Shown piece after piece: positions 8,342 to 17,032 of a stretch of 64,000 nucleotides of DNA. The notes under the pieces are model-generated. The model had not been told where the DNA came from and searched no databases. It saw only the letters and a program-made list of their open reading frames with translations. The DNA comes from Rhodococcus sp. KRD162 (GTDB taxonomy: Bacteria > Actinomycetota > Actinomycetes > Mycobacteriales > Mycobacteriaceae). Both the position numbers and the translations under genes were made by a program. The stretch is taken from positions 144,210 to 208,209 of the forward strand of contig NZ_JABFAU010000004.1 in the NCBI RefSeq assembly GCF_017168335.1. Direction: 5' to 3'. Each line of letters opens with the position of its first letter. The stretch's first letter is position 1.

Positions 8342-10279
8342 TCAATGACAGGTACTGCCGGGCTCTGTGTGGCACGAACTCGACTCCGACGCCGCAACGT
8401 CGAGGGCGGGGTTACGGTCGAAGAATCCGAACGGCTCGAGCCGGAACGAGACCGTGTCCGCGGGCATCACCGGCCAGTCCTCCGGCCGAGTGATGTGGTG
8501 GATACCGAACGTGTACCAGACGACGACATCGGTGTTCTCGATGCTGCGATCCGCCTCGGTCCACTCGGGAAGCCCATGGTCGATACCGCTCTGGTTGACG
8601 AACTCGCCACTGGGCCAACGCTCGTCGGGCGAGTTGGGGGTGACCCACACGGTGTGACCGATCACCTGGGCCCGTTGGAAGATCGGCGAAGCAGGATCGA
8701 ACATCGACGGGATCGCCGCTCCCGGCACCAACTTGTATGCAGGACGGGTGCCGAGACCGTTGGTGACGTTGTCGTTGACGACTTTCCACGCTCTCTGGGT
8801 GTTCCAGTCGTAATCCTGCTTGCCCTCCGACTCGGTGGTGAGCGGGGTGTTGACCTGAGTCAGCGCAAGACCGTAAGGATTGTTCGGGCCCATCGGAACA
8901 CGTTGCGTCTCACTGGCGTACACCGTGTTCTCGGTGCCGTCGATGTCGAGATCGAGCCGGGCGACGAGGAAGTGCTGGTGATAGGGCGCGTAGGTGCGAT
9001 TGTCGACGAGTGTGCCCGACGGGTGCGTGCCGCCCTCGGCGAGGTGGGTGACCACCATGATCCCGGTCGCGCGGACCTCGCACTCGATGTTGCCGTCCTG
9101 GTAGAACCGCCAGTAGACGAGATACTCGTAGTTCGCCACGGTGGCATGGAAGCTGACCGTGAGGCGACGCATGCGCCGTACCTCGGCCCCGGCGTCGTGA
9201 TCGACGTGCTTCCACAGCACGGCATTGTCTTCCTCGTGGATGCAGATCGCGTTCGTGATGGTGTACGGCTCGCCCTTGCTGTTGTGCAACACAGCGTCCA
9301 GGTAGCGGATCTCACCGAGACAATCGCAACCGAGTTCGAGTGAGGTGGTCATGAATCCCAGGCCCCACTCGCCAATATCGAACGCAGTACGTCGGTAGTG
9401 ATCCTCGGTGTGATCACGGTACGGAACGACCATCTCCGCGAACGACATTCGATTCGCGATCGACCGCACGTTCCCGTTGTCGTCGTACGTCACCGCGTGT
9501 AGCGTCATGCCCTCGCGGTAGTTGAACCCGACCCGCAGTGACCAGTTCTGCCACGTCAACTTGTTGCCGTCGAGCTGGAACGACGGACCGGACGGTTGAG
9601 TGATCTCGAGCGGCTTCAGCGGCGGACGGCTGCTGGCGGCACGGATACGCTCTGGAATATGACGGGGGACGTACTCGCCCATGATCTCCGGACGCTCGAC
9701 CCGGTACGTGTCCTCGATCTCGAGCAGTTCCATCGTATTGACGTCTATGACGCAGTGGAATCCGCCGACCGGCCCGGCGTACGGATTGGCACCCTCGGCA
9801 GCCTTGACCCACGTGTCCGACCAGCCGAGGCGTCGACCCTTGTACTTCTCCGGCGTCACCGCATCGCCGTAGGTCCAGGTGTCCATGAACACCAGATCCA
9901 GATCGGTGATACCGCGATCGGCAAGGGCAGCAATCACATCGGGATGGGCACGCAGGGCGGCGTCGGCCTCTTCCCACTCGTCGACCGTGAAATTCGGCTG
10001 CACACCCGGTACGTGCGTCCACGATTCGGTGGTGCGATCGTCCAAGGAGACAACGGCCTTGAAGGTGGTGTTCTCGGCACGGTTGAGCACCACCGACACG
10101 GCCCGACGGGCAGGCACGGTACCGGCTGCATCGAACGCGACGATCTCGGCCTTGGTCGGTTCGATCATCTCGATGGAGGCGTAGCGCCAGCCGTCGCCGA
10201 CGCCGTGATCGCGGCCGAGGACCTCGGCCACGGTGGCGAATTCCGCCTCGGAGAGGGGATCGAGAGGATGGAATGTCAT
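8342..10279 (-). CDS. Copper-containing primary-amine oxidase
   Basis: A 645-residue copper amine oxidase, oxidising primary amines to aldehydes with release of ammonia and hydrogen peroxide. The topaquinone site is TVANYEYL, with Tyr384 the residue that becomes TPQ. The copper ligands are the HxH of YHQHFLVARLDLD and a C-terminal His in GIHHITRPEDWP. No secretion signal, so cytoplasmic as in Arthrobacter enzymes. Its ATG overlaps the aldehyde dehydrogenase stop, pairing oxidase with aldehyde removal. The substrate could be phenethylamine, tyramine, histamine or putrescine; the sequence does not settle this. Confidence 0.94.
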   Translation of the reverse strand: MTFHPLDPLSEAEFATVAEVLGRDHGVGDGWRYASIEMIEPTKAEIVAFDAAGTVPARRAVSVVLNRAENTTFKAVVSLDDRTTESWTHVPGVQPNFTVDEWEEADAALRAHPDVIAALADRGITDLDLVFMDTWTYGDAVTPEKYKGRRLGWSDTWVKAAEGANPYAGPVGGFHCVIDVNTMELLEIEDTYRVERPEIMGEYVPRHIPERIRAASSRPPLKPLEITQPSGPSFQLDGNKLTWQNWSLRVGFNYREGMTLHAVTYDDNGNVRSIANRMSFAEMVVPYRDHTEDHYRRTAFDIGEWGLGFMTTSLELGCDCLGEIRYLDAVLHNSKGEPYTITNAICIHEEDNAVLWKHVDHDAGAEVRRMRRLTVSFHATVANYEYLVYWRFYQDGNIECEVRATGIMVVTHLAEGGTHPSGTLVDNRTYAPYHQHFLVARLDLDIDGTENTVYASETQRVPMGPNNPYGLALTQVNTPLTTESEGKQDYDWNTQRAWKVVNDNVTNGLGTRPAYKLVPGAAIPSMFDPASPIFQRAQVIGHTVWVTPNSPDERWPSGEFVNQSGIDHGLPEWTEADRSIENTDVVVWYTFGIHHITRPEDWPVMPADTVSFRLEPFGFFDRNPALDVAASESSSCHTEPGSTCH

Positions 10280-11715
10280 CCGATGGACTCCGTCGAGCTC
10301 ATGACGTGCTTGATGCGGGTGTAGTCCTCGACGCCGTAGGCCGAGAGGTCCTTGCCGTAGCCCGAGTACTTGAAGCCGCCATGCGGCATCTCGGCCACCA
10401 GTGGGATGTGGCAGTTGACCCAGACGGCACCGAAGTCGAGAGCAGCCGAGATGCGCAGTGTTCGAGCATGATCGGAGGTCCAGACACTCGACGCGAGACC
10501 GAAGTCGACATCGTTGGCGAGCGCGATCGCCTCCGCTTCGTCGGTGAACTTCTGCACGGTGAGTACCGGGCCGAACGTCTCTTCCTGCACGATCGGATCG
10601 GACTGCCGGACACCGGTGACGACGGTCGGCTCGTAGAAGAAGCCCTTGTCGCCGATGCGCTTGCCGCCGGTGACGATGGTGGCGTGCGCGCCGATGCCGT
10701 CGACCTTGGCGCTGACCTGTCCGAAGTGGTTGACGTTGTTCAGCGGCCCGAGGAAGGTATCGGGATCGTCTGGTAGGCCGACTTTCAACGTCTTCGCCTT
10801 GGCGACCAGGGCATCGACGAGAGTGTCGTGCACCGATTCGTGTACCAGAACGCGGGTGACGGCCGTGCAGTCCTGGCCTGCGTTGAAGAACGCGGCCTCG
10901 GCGATACCGTCGGCGGCCTTACTGATGTCTACGTCGCCGAAGACGATTGCCGGCGCTTTCCCACCGAGTTCGAGGTGTGCCCGCTTGAGTTGCTTGGCGG
11001 CGGCCACGGCGACGGCGATGCCTGCGCGAACGGACCCGGTGATCGACACCAGACCGGGAGTCTTGTGCTCCACGATGGCCGCGCCGGTACCGCCGTTGCC
11101 GAGAACGATATTGAGCACGCCGTCCGGAACGATCCCCTTCGACAGCTTCGCCAGCACCAGCGTGCTCTCGGGAGTGGTGTCGCTGGGCTTGAGCACGATG
11201 GTGTTTCCGGCGGCCAACGCAGGACCGATCTTCCAGATCGCCATCATGAACGGGTAGTTCCACGGCGTCACCTGCCCGACGACACCGATCGGTTCGCGTC
11301 GAACGTACGAGGTGAAGCCATCCATGTACTCGCCTGCCGACTTGCCCTCGAGCATGCGGGCAGCGCCGGCGAAGAATCGAATCTGATCTGCACCGACGGT
11401 CACTTCCTCGGCGGCGATGGTGGCTTTGGGCTGACCGGTATTGCGACTCTGTGCCTCGACGATCTCGTCGCTGTGCGCTTCGATCGCGTCCGCGAGCTTG
11501 AGCAGTACCTTCTGTCGTTCGCCCGGCGTCGTCTTGCCCCAGGTCTCGAAAGCCTTGGCAGCGGCAGACATTGCAGTGTCGATGTCGGCCGCGTCGGAGA
11601 TGGGAGAGTGGGCGACGATCGACTCGGTCACCGGATCGACCACATCGAGCATCTCGGTGCCCGAGGGCGTCACGAACGCCCCGTCGATGTAGTTCTGCAG
11701 GACAGGCACCGTCAT
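10276..11715 (-). CDS. NAD-dependent aldehyde dehydrogenase (aminobutyraldehyde type)
   Basis: A 479-residue aldehyde dehydrogenase. Visible motifs are the NAD-site region VTPWNYPFMMAIWKIGPAL, the general-base LELGGKAP, and FFNAGQDC with catalytic Cys283. It would oxidise the aldehyde made by the neighbouring amine oxidase, for example 4-aminobutanal to GABA or phenylacetaldehyde to phenylacetate. I chose ATG 11715 over the GTG at 11718 for its spacing from an AGGGG site. Stop overlaps the amine oxidase ATG. First enzyme gene of the operon after the TetR gene. Confidence 0.93.
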   Translation of the reverse strand: MTVPVLQNYIDGAFVTPSGTEMLDVVDPVTESIVAHSPISDAADIDTAMSAAAKAFETWGKTTPGERQKVLLKLADAIEAHSDEIVEAQSRNTGQPKATIAAEEVTVGADQIRFFAGAARMLEGKSAGEYMDGFTSYVRREPIGVVGQVTPWNYPFMMAIWKIGPALAAGNTIVLKPSDTTPESTLVLAKLSKGIVPDGVLNIVLGNGGTGAAIVEHKTPGLVSITGSVRAGIAVAVAAAKQLKRAHLELGGKAPAIVFGDVDISKAADGIAEAAFFNAGQDCTAVTRVLVHESVHDTLVDALVAKAKTLKVGLPDDPDTFLGPLNNVNHFGQVSAKVDGIGAHATIVTGGKRIGDKGFFYEPTVVTGVRQSDPIVQEETFGPVLTVQKFTDEAEAIALANDVDFGLASSVWTSDHARTLRISAALDFGAVWVNCHIPLVAEMPHGGFKYSGYGKDLSAYGVEDYTRIKHVMSSTESIG

Positions 11716-11814
11716 CACTCAACCCCTAGCGTCGTCACTGTTGCGGTTCTGCAAAGCCTGCACCTCCGGACGAGACTTCGCCACCCGACAAGATGTCCAA
11801 TGTCTTGGTTCGGA

Positions 11815-12477
11815 TCAGGACGAAATGTCGGTCTCTCCGGCCAAGGCTCTGACGCCCGCGACGAACGTGTCGAGACCGAGCTTCTCGAATGCCGCTCGAG
11901 TCGAGGCATCGCCCAGATGTGGGGCGGCAGCGAGGATGTTCGGGAACTCCTCGGGATCGAGGGATTCCATCGTGGACGCCACCTCGTGCTCGACGTGCGC
12001 CCGGCGCTCCGGCTCGACATCGACACCGGTGAACAGTGGCTCCGTGATCAGCGAAATGGCGACCCGAACGCCCTGGCGGGCGAGCTGGGTGGCGTCGGGA
12101 AGGGAGAACCCGGCCTCACGTAGAAGTTTCAGGGTCAGCTCCATCGCAGCTCTGCTGTTGGCGGAGAACAGCATTCGCGGCACCACGATGGTCGCGGCTC
12201 CTGGATGTTCCCGCAGGGCGCGCATGAAGTCCTCGAGTACGGTGCGTAGTTGCTCCCACCATCCCGCGGTGGGATCGACGGTGAGCTCGAGTTGTTCGCA
12301 GACGCGATCGCCCATGGCGTCGAGAAGCTCGTCCTTGTTCTTCACGTGCCAGTAGATCGCCATCGGGGAGACGCCCAGTTCGCCGGCGATCTTGCGGATG
12401 GTGAGCGAATCCAGGCCGTGGTGATATGCGACGTCGAGGGCGGCGTCGACGACGGCGGTCCTGGTCAGGCGAGGCAT
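11815..12477 (-). CDS. TetR-family regulator (TetR_C tetracycline-type C domain)
   Basis: 220 residues: HTH in TIRKIAGELGVSPMAIYWHVKNKDELLDAM, then a C-terminal domain resembling that of TetR proper (GWWEQLRTVLEDFMRALREHPG). The ATG at 12477 has no obvious ribosome site and may be leaderless. It lies 99 bases upstream of the aldehyde dehydrogenase on the same strand and diverges from mqo, so it probably controls the amine operon, mqo, or both. Repeated GTACGAG elements lie in the divergent promoter. Confidence 0.88.
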   Translation of the reverse strand: MPRLTRTAVVDAALDVAYHHGLDSLTIRKIAGELGVSPMAIYWHVKNKDELLDAMGDRVCEQLELTVDPTAGWWEQLRTVLEDFMRALREHPGAATIVVPRMLFSANSRAAMELTLKLLREAGFSLPDATQLARQGVRVAISLITEPLFTGVDVEPERRAHVEHEVASTMESLDPEEFPNILAAAPHLGDASTRAAFEKLGLDTFVAGVRALAGETDISS

Positions 12478-12495
12478 CGACAGAACTATACACCT

Positions 12496-12534
12496 GTACG
12501 AGTCGGTGCTAGCGTTGGTTGTACTTAGTACGAG
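12496..12534. promoter_or_regulatory. Repeat-containing divergent promoter, TetR/mqo
   Basis: GTACGAG occurs at 12496-12502 and again at 12528-12534, and the second copy overlaps the palindrome GTACTTAGTAC (12521-12531). The arrangement sits between the TetR start (12477) and the mqo start (12548) and is a plausible regulator binding region for both directions. Confidence 0.4.
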
Positions 12535-12547
12535 AAGGGGTGGATAG

Positions 12548-13870
12548 ATGGACGACGTCATCCTCGTCGGCGGCGGAATCATGAGTGCGACGCTCGGCAC
12601 GCTGCTGCACCGGCTGGAACCGACCTGGTCGATTCGGGTGCTCGAGCGATTACCGCGCGTGGCCGCAGAAGCATCCGATGGCTGGAACAATGCGGGAACG
12701 GGCCACGCTGGTTTGTGCGAAACCAATTACACGACCATGAGATCCGACGGTTCGGTGGACATTGCCCGAGCCGTGGGGGTCGCCCAGCAGTTCGCGACGA
12801 CCCGCCGCTTCTGGTCCACCTTGCCCACGTCCGGTTTCCTGCGCCCGGTGCCGCACATGACGTTCGTCCGAGGTGCCGACAACGTCGCGTTTCTGCGAGC
12901 GCGGCACCGGGCACTGAGTGCTCACCCGCTGTTCGAGGCGATGGAGTACACCGAAGACCCTGCGGTGTTGCAACGATGGGCACCGCTGGTCGGCGAGGGC
13001 CGCACCGGCACCTGGGCGGCCACGCGGGATGCGACGGGCACCGATGTCGACTTCGGAGCGGCGACTCGACACATGTTCGACGCCATGGCGCGCACCGGTG
13101 CGAGCGTGGAGACGGGCCGGGAAGTGCGTGGGCTCTCGCAGGCTCGGGACGGATCCTGGCGACTTGAGGTGCGAGGCGGCCGGCCGGTGGAGCACGCTCG
13201 ATTCGTCTTCCTCGGAGCCGGCGGCTGGGCGTTGAAGTTGTTGCGGCAAGCGGGGATTCCGGAGGCGCGTGGCTACGGACTGCTGCCGATCAGTGGACAG
13301 TTCCTGCGGTGTGACCGACATGAGGTGGTCGATCGACACGATGCCAAGGTCTACGGGACACCTCCTGTCGGTGCACCGCCGATGTCGGTGCCGCACCTGG
13401 ACACCCGCATCGTCGGCGGGCAACGCTCCATATTGTTCGGGCCGTACGCAGGCACGAATCCCAGGTTCATGAAACACGGATCGCTGCTGGACCTGCCGCG
13501 ATCGATCAGGCGAGACAACATCGGTTCGTTGCTGACGATGGCCCGAAACAACACACCGCTGATCGCACTGCTGCTCTCCGAACTGACAGCCACGCGTGCT
13601 ACGAAGACAGCCGCGCTGCGTCAGTTCGTCCCGCACGCTGCGTCTGCGGATTGGGCCATCGTCGGTGCCGGTCAGCGTGCGCAGATCGTCAAAGCCGGCG
13701 AACTGCGGTTCGGCACCGAAGTGGTTGCCTCGCAGGACGGCACCATCGCGTCGGTGCTCGGAGCATCACCCGGTGCGTCCACGGCCGTTCCGATCATGAT
13801 CGAGGTACTCCGCCGATGCTTCCCCGGGCGCGAATTGGACCAGCGGGTGCGCGAGATGCTGTCCGCCTAG
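12548..13870 (+). CDS. mqo: Malate:quinone oxidoreductase, short form
   Basis: A 440-residue FAD enzyme that oxidises malate to oxaloacetate and passes electrons to quinone at the membrane. The FAD-binding start DVILVGGGIMSATLGTLL, the hallmark SDGWNNAGTGHAGLCE, GAPPMSVPHLDTRI and LGASPGASTAVP are all present. Known Mqo proteins are about 490-500 residues; this one stops soon after RRCFPGREL and lacks most of the usual C-terminal tail (MVPSYG region). AGAAGGGG site at 12533-12540. It may be a divergent paralogue or a slightly truncated enzyme. Confidence 0.87.
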   Translation: MDDVILVGGGIMSATLGTLLHRLEPTWSIRVLERLPRVAAEASDGWNNAGTGHAGLCETNYTTMRSDGSVDIARAVGVAQQFATTRRFWSTLPTSGFLRPVPHMTFVRGADNVAFLRARHRALSAHPLFEAMEYTEDPAVLQRWAPLVGEGRTGTWAATRDATGTDVDFGAATRHMFDAMARTGASVETGREVRGLSQARDGSWRLEVRGGRPVEHARFVFLGAGGWALKLLRQAGIPEARGYGLLPISGQFLRCDRHEVVDRHDAKVYGTPPVGAPPMSVPHLDTRIVGGQRSILFGPYAGTNPRFMKHGSLLDLPRSIRRDNIGSLLTMARNNTPLIALLLSELTATRATKTAALRQFVPHAASADWAIVGAGQRAQIVKAGELRFGTEVVASQDGTIASVLGASPGASTAVPIMIEVLRRCFPGRELDQRVREMLSA

Positions 13871-13944
13871 TCCGATGCGTCGAGCACGGGCGGCTCACCC
13901 AGGATCAGAAGCGCCAGTGCCCCGAACAGGGCCGTCGAGTGGTC

Positions 13945-14721
13945 CTAGCGGCTCGCATCGAACTCTGTCGTCAACGAGGCCGCGGCCTCGAACACGCTGT
14001 TCAGATCGGAACGATCTGCGGAGGGCTCGAGCACCACAGTTGTTGCCCCGGCGTCGATCCAACGTTGCACAGCGTGCGTGGAGGTGTCGGAATCGGAATC
14101 GACCGAAACGTAGACGATCACCTCGTGCCGAGGCCCTCCGTCGATGTGCTCGATAGCGGTGCGCACCTGTTCCGGGGTCGTCTCGCTGGTGAGGATCGTT
14201 CCTGTGCTGCTGCGACCGCTCAGGGCCAGTGTCTTCGGGCCCGTCGCACCGACGAGCAGCGGCGGTGGTTGCGGCGGTGGCCAATTCAACTTCACCTCGT
14301 CGAGCGAGACGTATCGTCCCTGCACCGTGACCAAGTCACCCGCCAGCAGGCTCGTCAGCGCCGCCATCTGCTCGCGCAGCAGGGTCAGGGGAGACTGCAC
14401 TCGGCCACCGATCTGACCCATCCAGGATTGAACGCCGTGGCCGAGCCCGACGCGTAGCCGTCCCGGATGGACTCGGGCAATGGTCGCGATCTCCATCGCC
14501 GTCGACGCCACGTTGCGCATCGCGGTGGGGAGCACTCCGATTCCGACGTTCACCCGATCGGTGTGCGCGAGAACAAGTGCCGCAGTGGACAGCCCACCGG
14601 AGAAGAAGCAGTCTTCCCACAGCCACACCTCGTCGACGCCTGCGGCGTCAGCTGTGCGCGCCGCCTCGATCAGTGCTTCGGGAGCAATCTCGGGTCGAAG
14701 TACAACGCCTATTCGCGTCAT
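13945..14721 (-). CDS. LLM-class flavin-dependent (F420-type) oxidoreductase
   Basis: 258 residues of the luciferase-like monooxygenase fold: start TRIGVVLRPEIAPEALIEAARTAD, the NVGIGVLPTAMRN strand, and RVGLGHGVQSWM, a motif typical of F420-binding members. It is short for the family (often 280-350 residues). Located 109 bases downstream of the ABC importer operon on the same strand; it may be co-transcribed, but a link to transport is not evident. Substrate unknown. Confidence 0.82.
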   Translation of the reverse strand: MTRIGVVLRPEIAPEALIEAARTADAAGVDEVWLWEDCFFSGGLSTAALVLAHTDRVNVGIGVLPTAMRNVASTAMEIATIARVHPGRLRVGLGHGVQSWMGQIGGRVQSPLTLLREQMAALTSLLAGDLVTVQGRYVSLDEVKLNWPPPQPPPLLVGATGPKTLALSGRSSTGTILTSETTPEQVRTAIEHIDGGPRHEVIVYVSVDSDSDTSTHAVQRWIDAGATTVVLEPSADRSDLNSVFEAAASLTTEFDASR

Positions 14722-14829
14722 CGGAGTTCCTCTCGAGGCCGATTTCTCATCCGATCAGTGAACGTACCTGGACTCGAGCGGTGAGCGCATCACCTGCGGG
14801 GCTCGGGACGAACTACGTGGGACAGACGC

Positions 14830-15444
14830 TCACACTGTGTTGTGTGGGCGGAGTTCGAGATGTTCGGGCGCGAGTGCGTCGATGACGGCCCGGTCGTGGC
14901 TGACCACAGCGAGCCCGGCACCGTCTGCGGCGAGTGCAGCAAGCAGTCGCATCACGGCGCGGGTGGCGATCGGATCGAGCATGGACGTCGGCTCGTCGCA
15001 CAGGATGTAGATCGGCCGTTGCACCAGGATGCGCGCAAGGCAGGCGCGTTGGAGTTGCCCGTCGCTCACCTGGGCCGGGAATCGCCGTAGCAGAGCGGTA
15101 TCGAGGCCGACGCGCTCGCAGACGGTGTCGAGGTCGATGGTCTCCCGGCGAATCGATGCAGGCTCGGACACGATCGAACCGAGGGTCCACCGCGGATTGC
15201 ACACCAGTCTCGGATGCTGCGCGAGCAGAGCGATGGATCCGCGCGGGGGCCGGGCCTGCCCATCCCAGGTGACGGTGCCTGCATGCGGCTGTATCGAACC
15301 GGCCAGCACCCCGAGCAGCGTGGTTTTGCCGACGCCGGACGGGCCGGTGATGCCGGTTGTAGCGCCGCGGGCAACGGTCACCGAGACATGTTGTAGGACA
15401 ACGCTACCGCCGAACTCCACAGCGACATTGCGAGCTTCGATCAT
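14830..15444 (-). CDS. ABC importer ATPase, peptide/nickel type (DppF/NikE-like)
   Basis: 204 residues with Walker A GPSGVGKTTLL, signature VSDGQLQRACLARIL (SDGQ in place of SGGQ), Walker B ILCDEPTSMLDP, and switch His in VSHDRAV. It is short because it lacks the C-terminal oligopeptide-transporter extension of about 60-100 residues. The ATG overlaps the stop of the partner ATPase. It forms the nucleotide-binding pair of the importer encoded just upstream. Confidence 0.9.
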   Translation of the reverse strand: MIEARNVAVEFGGSVVLQHVSVTVARGATTGITGPSGVGKTTLLGVLAGSIQPHAGTVTWDGQARPPRGSIALLAQHPRLVCNPRWTLGSIVSEPASIRRETIDLDTVCERVGLDTALLRRFPAQVSDGQLQRACLARILVQRPIYILCDEPTSMLDPIATRAVMRLLAALAADGAGLAVVSHDRAVIDALAPEHLELRPHNTV

Positions 15445-16196
15445 ACTGTCGCCCCATCGAAGAGAGCGCCGATGTAGTCGTCCTCGTGCGCGAGTATCGC
15501 CGCCGGCGTGGCCTGGAGTACCGTCGCCCCTGCCTTCATCACCGCGATGGATCCACAGGTGCCCGAGCGCATCATCGAGGTCAGATCATGAGTGACGACG
15601 AGAACGGCTCGACCGTCTGCCGCGATGCCGCTCAACAGTGCCCAGACCTGTTCTGCCAGAGCAGGATCGAGTGCAGACGTGGGCTCGTCCGCAATCACCA
15701 GATCCGGTGATCCGGCGAGCGCCGCGGCGATCGCGGCGCGCTGCGCCATTCCACCGGACAGTTCGTGTGGGAACAGTTGCGCGGCCGATGACGGGAGTGC
15801 GACGCGGTCGAGCAGCTCCGGCACACTGTGTGCGCTTTCGAGGGTTCGTGCGATCTCGGCGAGTTGGGATCCGAGGGTGCGCACGGGTGTGAACGAGGTA
15901 GCGGGTGACTGTGGGATCAGCCCGATACCGTGCCCGCGGAGGCGTCGCCAGTCGGCCTCGGTCTGCACTGCATGTCCGGCTATTTCGAGGGTTCCGGTCG
16001 TGTGTGACCCGGGGGGGAGCAACCCGCACAGTGCGCGCGCGACGAGGGACTTTCCGCATCCCGATTCGCCGACGAGGGCGGTGACCCGGCCGGAGGCGAC
16101 GTCGAGATCGACGGAGTTCAGCGTGCGCACCACCGTGCCTCCCCGGCTACGGGAGTCGATGTCCACGCTGTATCCGCAGAGCCTGGCTGCGCTCAC
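15441..16196 (-). CDS. ABC importer ATPase, peptide/nickel type (DppD/NikD-like)
   Basis: 251 residues: Walker A GESGCGKSLVARAL, Q-loop IPQSPATSFTPV, signature LSGGMAQRAAIAAAL, Walker B LVIADEPTSALDPAL, switch VVTHDL. I placed the start at GTG 16196 because it forms a GTGA overlap with the permease stop and precedes the conserved region directly. Upstream in-frame sequence lies inside the permease gene and is not used. Confidence 0.9.
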   Translation of the reverse strand: MSAARLCGYSVDIDSRSRGGTVVRTLNSVDLDVASGRVTALVGESGCGKSLVARALCGLLPPGSHTTGTLEIAGHAVQTEADWRRLRGHGIGLIPQSPATSFTPVRTLGSQLAEIARTLESAHSVPELLDRVALPSSAAQLFPHELSGGMAQRAAIAAALAGSPDLVIADEPTSALDPALAEQVWALLSGIAADGRAVLVVTHDLTSMMRSGTCGSIAVMKAGATVLQATPAAILAHEDDYIGALFDGATV

Positions 16197-17032
16197 CACA
16201 CCGAACCTCCGGGGGGCGTGAGTCGGCGTCGCAGCATCGACAGTCCAAGGGTGAACGCGAGTGCCGTCACCACCAGCGCCGTGGCCGGAACGGCGAGCGT
16301 CCACCACGCGCCGAGCATCACGTCACCTCGGGCCTGCCCGAGCAGTGTGCCCAGGCTCGCCCGATCGGGTGAGAGGCCGACACCGAGGAACGACAATGTC
16401 GATTCGTGCCAGATGGCGTGCGGAATCAGCATCGCCATCGCCACCAGGATCTGCCCGCCCACCGACGGTGCGAGATGTCGGTGGGCGACGAACCATCGGG
16501 ACGCGCCGGCCAGGCGAGAGGTACGAACCCACCCGGAATTGGCCGTTGCCAAGACCTCGGCCCGCACGATCCGGGCGACAGAGGGCCAGTGCGTCAACGA
16601 GATCGACGCCACCACGGCCAGCGGCTCGCCTCGCCACAGCGCCGCGATGACGATGCCCAGTACCAGGTGGGGGAGGGCGTTGACCGTATCGACCGTGCGC
16701 ATGACGACGGCGTCGAACCATCCACCAGCAGCGGCCGAAGCGACCCCGATGACTACTCCGAGTGCGCACGCGATCACCGCGCAGAGAGCCGCGATCTGCA
16801 GCGAGATCCGTAGCCCCTCCGCTGTTCTGACGAGCATGTCGTAGCCGGAGTGATCGGTGCCGAGCAGGTTCGAGGTACTCGGCGGCAGCAGCGCTGCCGA
16901 AAAATCAGCGGTTTGCCGACCGGCGATCATCGGGATCAGCAGTGCGATGAGTGCGATCGCGAGGACGAGGAACCACGGCGCGTCGGGTATGTATCGACGT
17001 CGAGCATCGAGTTCGTGGTCGCGGGCGGTCAT
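16193..17032 (-). CDS. ABC importer permease, DppC/NikC-like
   Basis: 279 residues. N-terminal cytoplasmic stretch, first membrane helix (WFLVLAIALIALLIPM), the LLGTDHSGYDMLVRTAEGLRIS region typical of DppC, about six membrane helices, and the EAA-type loop near RTSRLAGASRWFVAHRHLAP. ATG 17032 overlaps the preceding permease stop (ATGA). Inner-membrane channel half. Confidence 0.9.
   Translation of the reverse strand: MTARDHELDARRRYIPDAPWFLVLAIALIALLIPMIAGRQTADFSAALLPPSTSNLLGTDHSGYDMLVRTAEGLRISLQIAALCAVIACALGVVIGVASAAAGGWFDAVVMRTVDTVNALPHLVLGIVIAALWRGEPLAVVASISLTHWPSVARIVRAEVLATANSGWVRTSRLAGASRWFVAHRHLAPSVGGQILVAMAMLIPHAIWHESTLSFLGVGLSPDRASLGTLLGQARGDVMLGAWWTLAVPATALVVTALAFTLGLSMLRRRLTPPGGSVW

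Noticed and set aside
15441..16307. Longer 288-codon start for the DppD-like ATPase
   Set aside because: The extra N-terminus lies within the permease gene; the GTGA overlap at 16196 is the natural start.
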